54,371 bases of DNA, from contig WLOP01000010.1 in NCBI GenBank assembly GCA_009699205.1, positions 1 through 54,371 on the forward strand, given 5' to 3'. Positions 39,379 through 48,500 of this stretch are shown one piece after another. Each line of letters starts with the position of its first letter. Within the stretch, counting starts at the first letter, position 1. Made by a program: the position numbers and the translations under genes. Under the pieces are notes generated by a model. The model had not been told where the DNA came from. It worked only from the letters and a program-made list of their open reading frames with translations, and made no database searches. This DNA comes from Actinomycetota bacterium (lineage in GTDB: Bacteria; Actinomycetota; Actinomycetes; Nanopelagicales; Nanopelagicaceae).

Positions 39379-40415
39379 ACCTTCTCTGTTGTGGGCTTGC
39401 CCAACAACCCTGTAGGTCTAAAAGCCATCAAAAGAATCAAGATTGAAAAGACCACGGTCTGAGACCATTGCTGTCCTAATCCAATCGGTAAGCCATCGTT
39501 GAGGCCTTGAATCAATCCAATAAGGAGAGCACCGAGAACTGCGCCTTGCAGGTTACCAATTCCGCCCATAACAGCCGAGGTAAATGCGATTAAACCAAGC
39601 TGATATCCCAAGTTATAGGAGGTAAGCCCTCGAGTTTGTTGGAAGAGTAACCCGGCTGCTCCTGCAAGCGCTCCTCCAAGTGCAAATGTAAATGAGATCG
39701 TGCGATCGACATTGATACCCATCAAACGAGCTGCATCTTGATCCTGAGCAGTTGCGCGCATTGCCTTGCCTTGACGAGTGCGAGTAACAATCCAACTCAT
39801 CAAAAGGAGAAGTGGGATTGTCACGGCAAAGGAGAAGAGCGTCGTGTAATCAATGCTTACGCCGGATATATGGAATGCACCAGCAGGCAAAACGCTATTC
39901 CAAGTCTTAGGACCGGATCCATTCCAACGTAATCCAACAAACTGCAAACAGAATGAAACTCCCACTGCGGTAATCAGCGGCGCTAACTTCGGAGCTCGCC
40001 TTAAGCGCCGGTAGGCAAATCTCTCAATCCCAACGTTTACCGTCGCACTGACCGTCATAACCACAAGTAGGCAAAGAAAAAAGATTCCCCACGCTGCAGG
40101 ACCTGACGAAGTTTTGCCAAACCAGATAGAAATAAAGTTGGCGGAAAAAACTGCTCCAAGCATAAAGAGATCACCATGAGCGAAGTTAATCAACTCAATG
40201 ATTCCGTAAACAAGTGTGTATCCCAAAGCGATGAGCGCGTAAAGTATTCCGTTACTCAAACCGATAAGTGATGCTTGGAAGAATTGTGAAGGAGATTTTA
40301 TAAAATTTATAGAGAGCCAGAAAAGAACGAGTACTGAGGCAAGGGAACCTAAAGTACGCTCGAGATAACGGCGACGTAATTGTCTAGCCTGATATCCAGT
40401 GGTGAAGATACTCAC
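39375..40415 (-). CDS. livH: Branched-chain amino-acid-type ABC transporter permease LivH
   Basis: A 346-residue permease with about eight hydrophobic segments. GLSNGILYALIALGYTLVYGIIELINFAHGDLFMLGA, RTRQGKAMRATAQDQDAARLMGINVDRTISFTFALGGALAGAAG and TSAVMGGIGNLQGAVLGALLIGL are LivH-family blocks. The frame is open further upstream, but the GTG at 40415 has a strong AAAGGAG six bases before it and gives the expected N terminus. It comes after livK and an intervening terminator-like hairpin. Confidence 0.92.
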   Translation of the reverse strand: MSIFTTGYQARQLRRRYLERTLGSLASVLVLFWLSINFIKSPSQFFQASLIGLSNGILYALIALGYTLVYGIIELINFAHGDLFMLGAVFSANFISIWFGKTSSGPAAWGIFFLCLLVVMTVSATVNVGIERFAYRRLRRAPKLAPLITAVGVSFCLQFVGLRWNGSGPKTWNSVLPAGAFHISGVSIDYTTLFSFAVTIPLLLLMSWIVTRTRQGKAMRATAQDQDAARLMGINVDRTISFTFALGGALAGAAGLLFQQTRGLTSYNLGYQLGLIAFTSAVMGGIGNLQGAVLGALLIGLIQGLNDGLPIGLGQQWSQTVVFSILILLMAFRPTGLLGKPTTEKV

Positions 40416-40509
40416 GCCTGCTCCTTTATAGAAATGGACGACTCTCTCTTGCACGAATACTAAACCAGGTTATAGAAGAAAGATAGGAAAATCATTTAAA
40501 GCTACTAAG

Positions 40510-40549
40510 AAAATATCGGGGTGGGCACAGAGCCCACCCCGATATTTTT
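40510..40549. terminator. Strong hairpin terminator between livK and livH
   Basis: A perfect 17-bp stem (AAAATATCGGGGTGGGC and its complement) around a five-base loop, with A/T runs on both sides so it can act in either direction. It lies just past the livK stop and 95 bases before livH. It probably ends most livK transcripts and lets a minority continue into livHMGF. Confidence 0.9.
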
Positions 40550-40564
40550 ACTAATTTGCTAGGA

Positions 40565-41821
40565 CTACTTAATTGTCCAAGCGGTAACTGTAGTTTCTGC
40601 GCCACCCTTAACTTGCTCGATGGTGATGTCAATTGCGTTGGTGTCACCAGTTGCAGGATCAAGTGCAACAGCCTTACCAAGAACTGAATCATTTGCAGAG
40701 ATTGAGATACCAGCACCCGAGAAGATTGCCTTCTGAACGCCAGCACGTGTTCCATCAGAGCCTGCAATAGCGGCCATGATGATTTGAACTGCAGCAACGC
40801 CGTAAAGTGGATATGACCCGACTGGATCAACGCCATATTCAGCCTTGTATGCAGCTACGAATGTTGCACCAGCACCTGTTGGGTTGTTGGCAAGAAGTAG
40901 GTCAGTTGAAAGACCTGCGAAGGAGAGATAAACACCCTCTGCTTCGGCCATCTTGTTAAATTCTGGGTAACCAGTAAATCCGTCTGGTGCCATGACCTTA
41001 ACCTTGGTGTTGTCGCCAAGAACCTTGACCTTATCCTTCATCAACTGTCCACCGTTGTTGTCGAAGATACCGGCAACATAAACCATGTCAGGGCTGAGAG
41101 CCTTGATCTTGGTGAAGAGAGCTTCGTATGAAGTTTGCTTTGCATCCCAACCTTCGCCATTGGCGCCGCTGGAAAGAACTTTAAGACCAATCTTGTTGGC
41201 TTCAGTTGTAAATGCTTGTCCAACACCTTGACCGTAGGTCTGAGTATCGTTCAAAACATAAACACTCTTCACGCCAATTGATTGCGCGAATTGAGCTGCT
41301 GCAGCACCTTGGAAATCATCGGTGGTGCATACGCGGCCGTAGTTACGTACGCCTGATGGGTAGTAAACCTCTGGCTCACCTGGATTCCAGGCCTTTGTAA
41401 GTCCTGGGTTGGTGTTTGCATCAGAGATCATTGCCATTGGACCAGTTGGATCTTGGTTCAAGATTGGAACGATGATCTTTGCGCAACCTGAGTTGTATGT
41501 ACCCATAACGGCAACTTCAGCCTTGTTAGCAACGTGTGCTTGTGCATTAGCTGCGCACTGTGCATCATCCCAGCCACCCTTGGCAGCTGTTGCGTTGTCA
41601 TAAATCTTCAATTTAACTTTGAAGTCACCGGCTTTGTAGCCCTGTTGCTTCAAGTAAAGTTCAATGGCCTTATTTGTTGAATCGTTAGAGTCAAAAGATG
41701 AACCCTGCAACGGAAGATCTGTTGCAATGATGAGTTCGTTGGATGAAGAACATCCAGTCAAAGTTGTTGAAACCAACGCAGCAGCTGCGATGATTCCAAA
41801 AACGCGTGAACGTAGTTTCAT
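40565..41821 (-). CDS. livK: Branched-chain amino-acid-type substrate-binding lipoprotein
   Basis: A 418-residue periplasmic-binding-type lipoprotein. The signal peptide (MKLRSRVFGIIAAAALVSTTLTGC) ends in a lipobox LTGC with lipidated Cys24. The mature protein starts ELIIATDLPLQGS and has the two-lobe type I fold of Leu/Ile/Val-binding proteins (VAVMGTYNSGCAKIIVPILN, VYVLNDTQTYGQGVGQAF, MVYVAGIFDNNGGQLMKDKV). The exact ligand (branched-chain amino acids, other amino acids or amides) is not decided by sequence. AGGAAGG lies eight bases before the ATG. First gene of the liv operon, with a recognisable promoter at 41866-41895. Confidence 0.92.
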   Translation of the reverse strand: MKLRSRVFGIIAAAALVSTTLTGCSSSNELIIATDLPLQGSSFDSNDSTNKAIELYLKQQGYKAGDFKVKLKIYDNATAAKGGWDDAQCAANAQAHVANKAEVAVMGTYNSGCAKIIVPILNQDPTGPMAMISDANTNPGLTKAWNPGEPEVYYPSGVRNYGRVCTTDDFQGAAAAQFAQSIGVKSVYVLNDTQTYGQGVGQAFTTEANKIGLKVLSSGANGEGWDAKQTSYEALFTKIKALSPDMVYVAGIFDNNGGQLMKDKVKVLGDNTKVKVMAPDGFTGYPEFNKMAEAEGVYLSFAGLSTDLLLANNPTGAGATFVAAYKAEYGVDPVGSYPLYGVAAVQIIMAAIAGSDGTRAGVQKAIFSGAGISISANDSVLGKAVALDPATGDTNAIDITIEQVKGGAETTVTAWTIK

Positions 41822-41865
41822 AAACTGCCTTCCTGTAGCTACTGTCCCCGGAGAGGGAAGCCGAA

Positions 41866-41895
41866 AGAGTATCGGGCAAGTAGAGGGTGAGACAA
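41866..41895 (-). promoter_or_regulatory. livK promoter
   Basis: On the minus strand: -35 TTGTCT (41895-41890), 18-base spacer, -10 TACTCT (41871-41866), leader of about 37 bases. A tandem repeat lies 14 bases upstream of the -35. Confidence 0.5.
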
Positions 41896-41909
41896 GAGGT
41901 TGAGCGAGT

Positions 41910-41931
41910 AATTCACGCGCAATTCACGCGT
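41910..41931. repeat. Tandem direct repeat upstream of the livK promoter
   Basis: Two adjacent 11-base units, AATTCACGCGC and AATTCACGCGT, differing only in the last base. The 11-base period is one helical turn, so both copies face the same side of the DNA, as expected for a dimeric activator site. It lies 14 bases before the proposed -35. Confidence 0.6.
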
Positions 41932-41943
41932 AGGAGCTGCCAA

Positions 41944-42531
41944 TCAGCGCTCGGGAACCGCCGAAGGCGAGATAACGGCAAGGGCTACCTCTTTCATACT
42001 TAAACGCCTATCCATAGCTGCCTTTTGAATCCAGGAAAAGGCTTGAGGTTCAGTAAGGTTCAAAGCCCCCATGAGAATGCCCTTCGCGCGATCGATCAGT
42101 TTGCGCGTTTCAAGTCGTTCATGAAGATCGGCAACTTCGGCGCTTAGGGAAAGCATTTGTTTGTGACGACTCATCGCGATCTCAATCGCGGGAACCAATT
42201 CGGCTATCGAAAAAGGTTTAACCACATAGGCCATAACTCCGGCATCTCGAGCGCGTTCAACCAATTCTTTCTGACTAAATGCGGTGAGCATTAATACTGG
42301 CGCGATGGGGATGATTTGTTCTGCTGCAGAAATCCCATCCAGCACCGGCATCTTCACATCCAAAATTGCTAAATCGGGTAAGAATTCTTTGGCTAGCGCA
42401 ATCGCTTCTTCTCCATTAGTAGCTTGAGCAACTACTTCGTAACCGGCTTCGGTGAGCATTTCCACCAAATCCATGCGGATGAGCGTTTCATCCTCGGCCA
42501 CAAGAATGCGCGGTGCTGAGTTAGTTGTCAT
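41944..42531 (-). CDS. pdtaR: PdtaR-type response regulator (REC + ANTAR RNA-binding domain)
   Basis: A 195-residue two-domain protein. The receiver domain (about 8-120) has Asp14, phosphorylation site Asp58 (AILDVKMP), Thr83 and Lys105. A coiled linker (ALSAEVADLHERLETRKLIDRAKG) leads into an ANTAR domain (about 131-190; KGILMGALNLTEPQAFSWIQKAAMDRRLSMKEVA). ANTAR proteins bind paired hexaloop RNA hairpins and prevent termination when phosphorylated; the partner kinase is not here. The ATG is the only sensible start, has no Shine-Dalgarno, and lies one base after the mature 3' end of the tRNA gene. So tRNA end-processing would yield a nearly leaderless mRNA. Confidence 0.94.
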   Translation of the reverse strand: MTTNSAPRILVAEDETLIRMDLVEMLTEAGYEVVAQATNGEEAIALAKEFLPDLAILDVKMPVLDGISAAEQIIPIAPVLMLTAFSQKELVERARDAGVMAYVVKPFSIAELVPAIEIAMSRHKQMLSLSAEVADLHERLETRKLIDRAKGILMGALNLTEPQAFSWIQKAAMDRRLSMKEVALAVISPSAVPER

Positions 42532-42532
42532 G

Positions 42533-42605
42533 TGCCCCGAGTCGGATTCGAACCGACACTATGCAGTGTTTGAGACTGCCCTCTCTACCGTTGGAGTACC
42601 GAGGC
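42533..42605 (-). tRNA. tRNA with anticodon CAA (Leu-like) but a short variable loop
   Basis: A 73-base cloverleaf: acceptor GCCTCGG/TCGGGGC (with G-U pairs), a three-pair D stem (CTC/GAG), anticodon stem GCAGT/ACTGC with loop CTCAAAC, a five-base variable loop ATAGT, and T arm GTCGG-TTCGAAT-CCGAC. Base 73 is A; CCA is not encoded. Anticodon CAA (42572-42570) would read UUG. Real leucine tRNAs are class II with a long variable arm, which is missing, so charging with leucine is uncertain. A weak D arm (C10-G25, mismatch at 13-22, G rather than A at 21) is also odd. It lies 11 bases after the pyk stop and one base before pdtaR. Confidence 0.8.
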
Positions 42606-42613
42606 GTGGGCTC

Positions 42614-42619
42614 AGTCTA
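42614..42619 (-). promoter_or_regulatory. Possible -10 element for the tRNA (overlaps pyk stop)
   Basis: TAGACT, whose first three bases are the pyk stop codon, lies eight bases before the first base of the tRNA. It fits a start with almost no 5' leader. No good -35 is seen. Confidence 0.4.
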
Positions 42620-44056
42620 GCGATAAGCAGGTGCTGCGCCACCAACAGCATCTCCGATGCAATGAACGCGCATCGCATTGGTAGATCCTGGGATTCCTGG
42701 AGGTGAACCTGCCACGATCATGATGAGCTCACCAATAGTGGCTCGTCCAGAATTAATAAGTATGGAATCCACCTGCTTGACCATTTCATCCGTGTGATTA
42801 ACGGTAGGAGCCAACATCGATTCAATCCCCCACGAGAGCGCCATACGGTTATATGTGCCTACTTCAGGAGTGAGTGCCAAAATTGGAATTGGTGAACGCA
42901 AGCGCGCCATGCGGCGTGCAGAATCTCCGCTTTGAGTAAATGCCACTAAGAATTTGGCGCCAACAGTTTGCCCTACATCAACTGCTGCACGCGTAATCGC
43001 GCCACCTTTGGTGCGAGGAGAATGCTGTAGCGGCTGAATGCGATGTAATCCCCCCTCTTCGGTCCGTTCGATAATTCTCGCCATAGTTTGAACGGCTTCA
43101 ATAGGGAAGCTGCCCACGCTGGTTTCGCCCGAGAGCATGAGCGCATCGGCGCCATCCAAAACTGCATTAGCGCAATCTGTCGCTTCTGCACGGGTGGGAC
43201 GTGAATTTAAGATCATCGAATCCAGCATTTGCGTTGCAACGATTACCGGCTTGGCTGCTTCGCGCGCTAATTCTACGCAATGTTTTTGAACAAGTGGGAC
43301 ATCTTCAATGGGTAACTCCACGCCAAGATCCCCACGAGCAACCATAATTCCGTCAAAGGCGTCAACAATTCCTTGCAGATTAGCAACTGCCTGTGGCTTT
43401 TCAATTTTTGCAATCACTGGGATGCGGATTCCGACCTCGTCCATAATGCGATGAACATCTTTAATGTCATCTGCGCTTCGTACGAAAGATAGCGCTATGA
43501 AATCTGCGCCGGCATTGAGGCCCCAACGCAAATCTTCGATATCTTTTTCAGACATCGCTGGAACCGAGACAGCAACTCCGGGTAAATTGATACCTTTATT
43601 GTTGCTGACGAAACCTGGCTCGATTACTTTGGTAACAACATCATTTCCTTTAACTTCTACAACTTCAACTGTAACTTTTCCATCATCAATCAAAATACGG
43701 TCACCACTCTTGCAGTCACCTGGCAAACCCTTATAAGTAGTTCCTACGCGCTCACGAGTACCTTGAATGTCATCTGTGGTGATCGTGAAAATGTCACCGC
43801 GTGCAAGCTCGTGTGGACCATCAGCAAAGCGAGCCAATCTGATCTTTGGACCTTGCAAATCTACGAGGATCGCAACTGGCACCCCAGCTGCCTTTGCAGC
43901 TTCGCGAACGCGGTCGAATCGAATTTGGTGCTCATCATAACTTCCGTGAGAAAGGTTGAGGCGAGCCATGTTCATGCCTGCATCTATAAGCTCGCGAACC
44001 TTCTCGGGAGACTCAACCGCTGGACCCATCGTGCAAACAATTTTCGCTCTACGCAT
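42617..44056 (-). CDS. pyk: Pyruvate kinase
   Basis: A 479-residue pyruvate kinase making ATP and pyruvate from phosphoenolpyruvate. Sequence blocks: KIVCTMGPAVESPEKVRELIDAGMNMARLNLSHG, ILVDLQGPKIRLARF, ADFIALSFVRSADDI, the catalytic-lysine region VIAKIEKPQAV, metal site GIMVARGDLGVELP, and the K+/effector region TQMLDSMILNSRPTRAEATDCANAVLDGADALMLSGETSVGSFPIEAV. No extra C-terminal PEP-utiliser domain. TAAGGT lies six bases before the ATG and overlaps the gltD stop codon, so the message is probably leaderless. Confidence 0.96.
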   Translation of the reverse strand: MRRAKIVCTMGPAVESPEKVRELIDAGMNMARLNLSHGSYDEHQIRFDRVREAAKAAGVPVAILVDLQGPKIRLARFADGPHELARGDIFTITTDDIQGTRERVGTTYKGLPGDCKSGDRILIDDGKVTVEVVEVKGNDVVTKVIEPGFVSNNKGINLPGVAVSVPAMSEKDIEDLRWGLNAGADFIALSFVRSADDIKDVHRIMDEVGIRIPVIAKIEKPQAVANLQGIVDAFDGIMVARGDLGVELPIEDVPLVQKHCVELAREAAKPVIVATQMLDSMILNSRPTRAEATDCANAVLDGADALMLSGETSVGSFPIEAVQTMARIIERTEEGGLHRIQPLQHSPRTKGGAITRAAVDVGQTVGAKFLVAFTQSGDSARRMARLRSPIPILALTPEVGTYNRMALSWGIESMLAPTVNHTDEMVKQVDSILINSGRATIGELIMIVAGSPPGIPGSTNAMRVHCIGDAVGGAAPAYR

Positions 44057-44062
44057 TCATCA

Positions 44063-44068
44063 ACCTTA
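44063..44068 (-). promoter_or_regulatory. -10 element of a leaderless pyk promoter (overlaps gltD stop)
   Basis: TAAGGT, six bases, then the pyk ATG. The first three bases are the gltD stop codon TAA. Confidence 0.5.
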
Positions 44069-45520
44069 AACCATCATCGGACGTGCAGTGGGTGGAATTG
44101 GAGAAGGTAAACGTGTATGTCCTGTTAAATATTGATCGACTGCAGATGCTGCGCTTCGGCCCTCTGCAATAGCCCAAACAATGAGGGATTGACCACGACC
44201 AACATCACCGCATACGAAGACGCCTTCGGATGAACTTTGGAAATTCTCGTCGCGGCGAATGTTTCCACGTTCATCGAGTTCCACCTCTAATTGGGTAAGC
44301 AACGGACTCTTCGCTGGACCTACAAATCCCATTGCTAGAAAGACATAATCGGCAGGGATTTCTGCCTCTGTACCGGCGACAGGTTCAAACTTCCCAGCGT
44401 TAAATTTTGTCTCAACAATCTTCAGTGCTCGCACGTTGCCATCTGAATCCCCTAAGAAACTTTCTGTGCTTACAGAGAAAATTCTGTTATCAAGTTCTTC
44501 GTGTGCACTTGATACTCGGTAAATCATTGGGTAAGTCGGCCAAGGTTGGGCAGAAGGTCGCTCTTGGGTAGGTCTTGGCATAATTTCGAGTTGCGTAACA
44601 CTTGCAGCGCCTTGGCGGATCGCGGTACCTAGGCAATCAGCGCCGGTGTCTCCACCGCCGAGCACAACAACCTTCTTACCAGCTACGTTAATTTCAGGAT
44701 TGGGTGCCTCATTAAGCGCTTGTTTATTCCCCCATGGCAGATATTCCATTGCTTGGTAAATACCGTGTAACTCACGGCCGGGTACTGGCAACTCGCGAGC
44801 TTGAGTTGATCCAACGGCAAGAACTATTGCGTCATAACGTGAACGCAATTGCTGTCCGGTAACTTCGGTTCCGACATCAATACCTGAACGAAAACGCGTT
44901 CCTTCTTCTTGCATCTGGTGAAGTCGACGATCCAAAATTGACTTCTCCATTTTAAATTCTGGAATTCCGTAACGAAGAAGCCCGCCAATTTTTTCGGCCC
45001 GCTCGTAAACGGCGACGGTGTGACCTGCTCGCGTAAGTTGTTGGGCTGCAGCCAACCCTGCTGGCCCAGAACCCACCACTGCAATTGTTTTACCAGTCAA
45101 ACGATCTGGCGGAAGCGGTGAAACTTTCCCTGATTCGAAAGCTTCTTCTATGGTCCGTAGTTCAATCTGCTTGATGGTGACAGCATCAGCATTGATACCG
45201 ACGACGCAAGCAGTTTCGCAAGGAGCGGGGCATAAGCGCCCAGTAAATTCAGGGAAGTTATTTGTTGCGTGAAGACGAGCAATTGCTTCAGTGGTATCCC
45301 CACGCCAAATGAGGTCATTCCATTCTGGAATTAGGTTGCCGAGTGGACAACCTTGATGGCAAAAAGGGATTCCGCAATCCATGCAGCGGCCAGCTTGTTT
45401 CTGCAAGTGTGAGAAATCTTGTGGTTCATAAACTTCCTTCCAATCCATGATGCGCACTGAGACTGGACGGCGCTTGGGCACCTCTCGAGGTGTTGTAAGG
45501 AAACCTTTGGGATCAGCCAT
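44066..45520 (-). CDS. gltD: Glutamate synthase small subunit
   Basis: A 484-residue flavoprotein that passes electrons from NADPH to the GltB subunit. The N-terminal Fe-S region has cysteines in [25 protein letters not shown] and [15 protein letters not shown]. The FAD motif is [20 protein letters not shown] and the NADPH motif [21 protein letters not shown]. The C-terminal [26 protein letters not shown] closes the FAD domain. ATG at 45520 has GGAGG six bases upstream, embedded in the end of gltB, whose stop it overlaps. A TTG at 45526 is a less likely start. Confidence 0.95.
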   Translation of the reverse strand: MADPKGFLTTPREVPKRRPVSVRIMDWKEVYEPQDFSHLQKQAGRCMDCGIPFCHQGCPLGNLIPEWNDLIWRGDTTEAIARLHATNNFPEFTGRLCPAPCETACVVGINADAVTIKQIELRTIEEAFESGKVSPLPPDRLTGKTIAVVGSGPAGLAAAQQLTRAGHTVAVYERAEKIGGLLRYGIPEFKMEKSILDRRLHQMQEEGTRFRSGIDVGTEVTGQQLRSRYDAIVLAVGSTQARELPVPGRELHGIYQAMEYLPWGNKQALNEAPNPEINVAGKKVVVLGGGDTGADCLGTAIRQGAASVTQLEIMPRPTQERPSAQPWPTYPMIYRVSSAHEELDNRIFSVSTESFLGDSDGNVRALKIVETKFNAGKFEPVAGTEAEIPADYVFLAMGFVGPAKSPLLTQLEVELDERGNIRRDENFQSSSEGVFVCGDVGRGQSLIVWAIAEGRSAASAVDQYLTGHTRLPSPIPPTARPMMV

Positions 45521-48500
45521 GACCAACCTCCATTACATATTTCTCTGGTGGCAATCCTTCACGTACGGCGCGTTCCATTGCCAGCAATACACGCGCATAG
45601 TCACGAGGCATCACCATCGTGAATCTAGAGATTGCCGATTCCCAATCATCAAGCAGGGCTCCGGCAATTTGTGAATCTGTTTCGATATCAAATTGGGAGA
45701 CGAGGGAACGCAGAATTTCACGCTGATCTTGCGGCACTGCGACGATATCTACCATCTCACCATTGACCGCTGTTCGATCTAAATCAAGAACAAATGCCCG
45801 ACCGCCAGACATACCAGCCGCAAAATTTCGACCTGTGCGTCCGAGAACAACAACAACTCCACCGGTCATGTATTCGCACCCATGATCGCCAATTCCTTCA
45901 ACGACCGCAGTAGCTCCGGAGTTCCTGACACAGAAGCGTTCTCCGACTATTCCTCTAATGAATATTTCACCAGATGTAGCGCCATAACCAATGACGTTTC
46001 CGGCAATCACATTTTCGTTGGACGCAAAAGGGGCTTTCTCGTCAGGTCGCAAAATAACTCTGCCACCAGAAAGTCCCTTCGCGACATAATCATTGGAATC
46101 GCCCACCAAGCGAAGAGTCAGTCCTTGCGGAATAAAAGCGCCTAAGGATTGTCCAGCCGATCCTCGCAGAGTGACATCAATTGTTCCATCTGGTAATCCA
46201 GCCCCTGCGAATCGTCGTGTTATTTCCGCACCTAACATCGTGCCTACCGTGCGGTTAACGTTTCTTACTGGTAAATCAATCCTTACCTTCTCGCCTTTTA
46301 GTAAAGCGGGTTGAGCCAAATCAATAAGTTCGTTATCAAGTGCGCGATCTAGGCCGTGATCTTGCATCTGGGTCTGATGAAGCGCTCCAGATGCTGGCGG
46401 CACTGTGAGCAACGGCGTGAGATCAAGTCCGCTTGTTTTCCAATGATCTACTGCGGCTCGAGTGTCAAGGAGTTCTACGTGACCTATTGCTTCTTCAATT
46501 GTACGTAACCCAAGGGCGGCAAGATATTGGCGAACTTCTTGCGCGATATATTCAAAGAAAGTTTCAACGAACTCAGGTTTACCTGAAAAACGCTTCCGTA
46601 ATTCCGGATTTTGAGTTGCAACGCCCACGGGACAGGTGTCGAGGTGGCACACGCGCATCATCACGCACCCAGATACAACGAGCGGCGCCGTAGCGAAGCC
46701 GAATTCCTCGGCCCCTAATAGCGCAGCGATGAGAACATCTCGACCAGTCTTTAATTGCCCGTCCGTTTGGACAACGATTCGATCGCGCAGTCCGTTAAGC
46801 AAGAGCGTCTGTTGCGTTTCGGCAAGACCAAGTTCCCAAGGAGCTCCTGCGTGCTTTAAGGAAGTCAGTGGCGACGCACCGGTACCTCCATCGTGGCCCG
46901 AGATAAGAAGTACATCGGCGTGCGCCTTACTCACTCCAGCGGCCACGGTTCCGACTCCGACTTCGGCAACCAATTTCACATGAATGCGGGCGTTCTTATT
47001 TGCATTCTTTAAATCATGAATTAGTTGCGCAAGATCTTCAATCGAATAGATATCGTGGTGTGGAGGTGGAGAGATGAGACCCACGCCTGGAGTGGAATAA
47101 CGTACCTTCGCAATCCAGGGATAAACCTTGTTGCCGGGTAATTGACCGCCTTCGCCAGGTTTTGCCCCTTGTGCAATTTTGATCTGAATATCATCGGCAT
47201 TCACCAGATACTCACTCGTAACACCAAATCTGCCACTAGCTACTTGTTTAATTGCAGAACGTTTTGAATCACCATTTGCAAGAGGAAGATTTCTCTCTGG
47301 GTCTTCGCCGCCTTCACCTGTATTGGATTTACCGCCTAGACGATTCATCGCGATAGCCATGGTTTCATGAGCCTCTTGAGAAATAGATCCGTAGGACATG
47401 GCTCCCGTAGAAAATCTCTTAACAATATTTGATACAGGTTCGACCTCATCGATTGAAATTGGGGTCCTGCCAGCTGTTGCAAAGGAGAACAACCCGCGCA
47501 AAGTCATTAAAGCTTTACTCTGATCATCAATCCGATTGGTGTAGCGCTGGAAAATATCAAAACGTTTATTCCGCGTGGAATGTTGGAGAGTAAAAACAGT
47601 CTCAGGGTCGAAGAGATGTGGTTCGCCCTCGCGACGCCACTGGTACTCCCCGCCTATGGGTAAACGCTTTGTACCCGGAACTTCTCCCCCTGGTGGATAA
47701 GCAATGTGGTGGCGGGCAATTGTTTCTTGAGCAATAACATCAAGACCAATTCCACCCAACCTTGAAGTTGTTCCTGTGAAGTATTCATCAACAATTTCAT
47801 GTGAAATCCCGATAGCTTCAAAAACTTGAGCGCCCGTATAAGAAGCAATTGTTGAAATGCCCATCTTGGACATTACTTTAAGTACGCCTTTACCAAGTGA
47901 CTTAATAAGATTTCGCACTGCCTTTTCTGGAGTAATTCCTTGGATAACTCCCTGGAGCACTAAATCTTCGGCGCTTTCCATCGCGAGGTAAGGATTTACT
48001 GCGGCGGCTCCATAACCAATAAGGAGGGCGACATGATGAACTTCTCTCACATCTCCCGCTTCAATGATTAATCCAACTTTCGTTCTCGTCTTTTCGCGGA
48101 TGAGGTGGTGATGTACCGCCGCGCAAAGAAGTAGTGACGGAATCGGTGCGTTATCAGCATCACCATCACGGTCAGAAAGAACAATGAGTCGAGCGCCTTG
48201 TGTAATTGCTGTTGAAACTTCTGAACGTATCGTGTCTAAACGTTTACGGAGCGAATCCCCTTCTCCTGCGATTGGGAAGAGTCCTCGGACAATCGTGGTT
48301 TGGAATCCCGGGTGATTTCCATCGGCGTTGACGTGAATGATTTTTGCTAATTCATCGTTATCGATGACAGGAAAATCCAAATCAATCTGTCGGCAAGACG
48401 CTGGTCCTGGCTCTAGTAAATTATGTTCTGGGCCAATAGAGCCGCCGAGGGATGTAACTAATTCTTCGCGAATGGCATCCAGTGGTGGGTTTGTCACTTG

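Noticed and set aside
40416-40454. Longer LivH start
   Set aside because: The GTG at 40415 has a strong Shine-Dalgarno; the upstream extension is the AAAGGAG leader itself read as protein.
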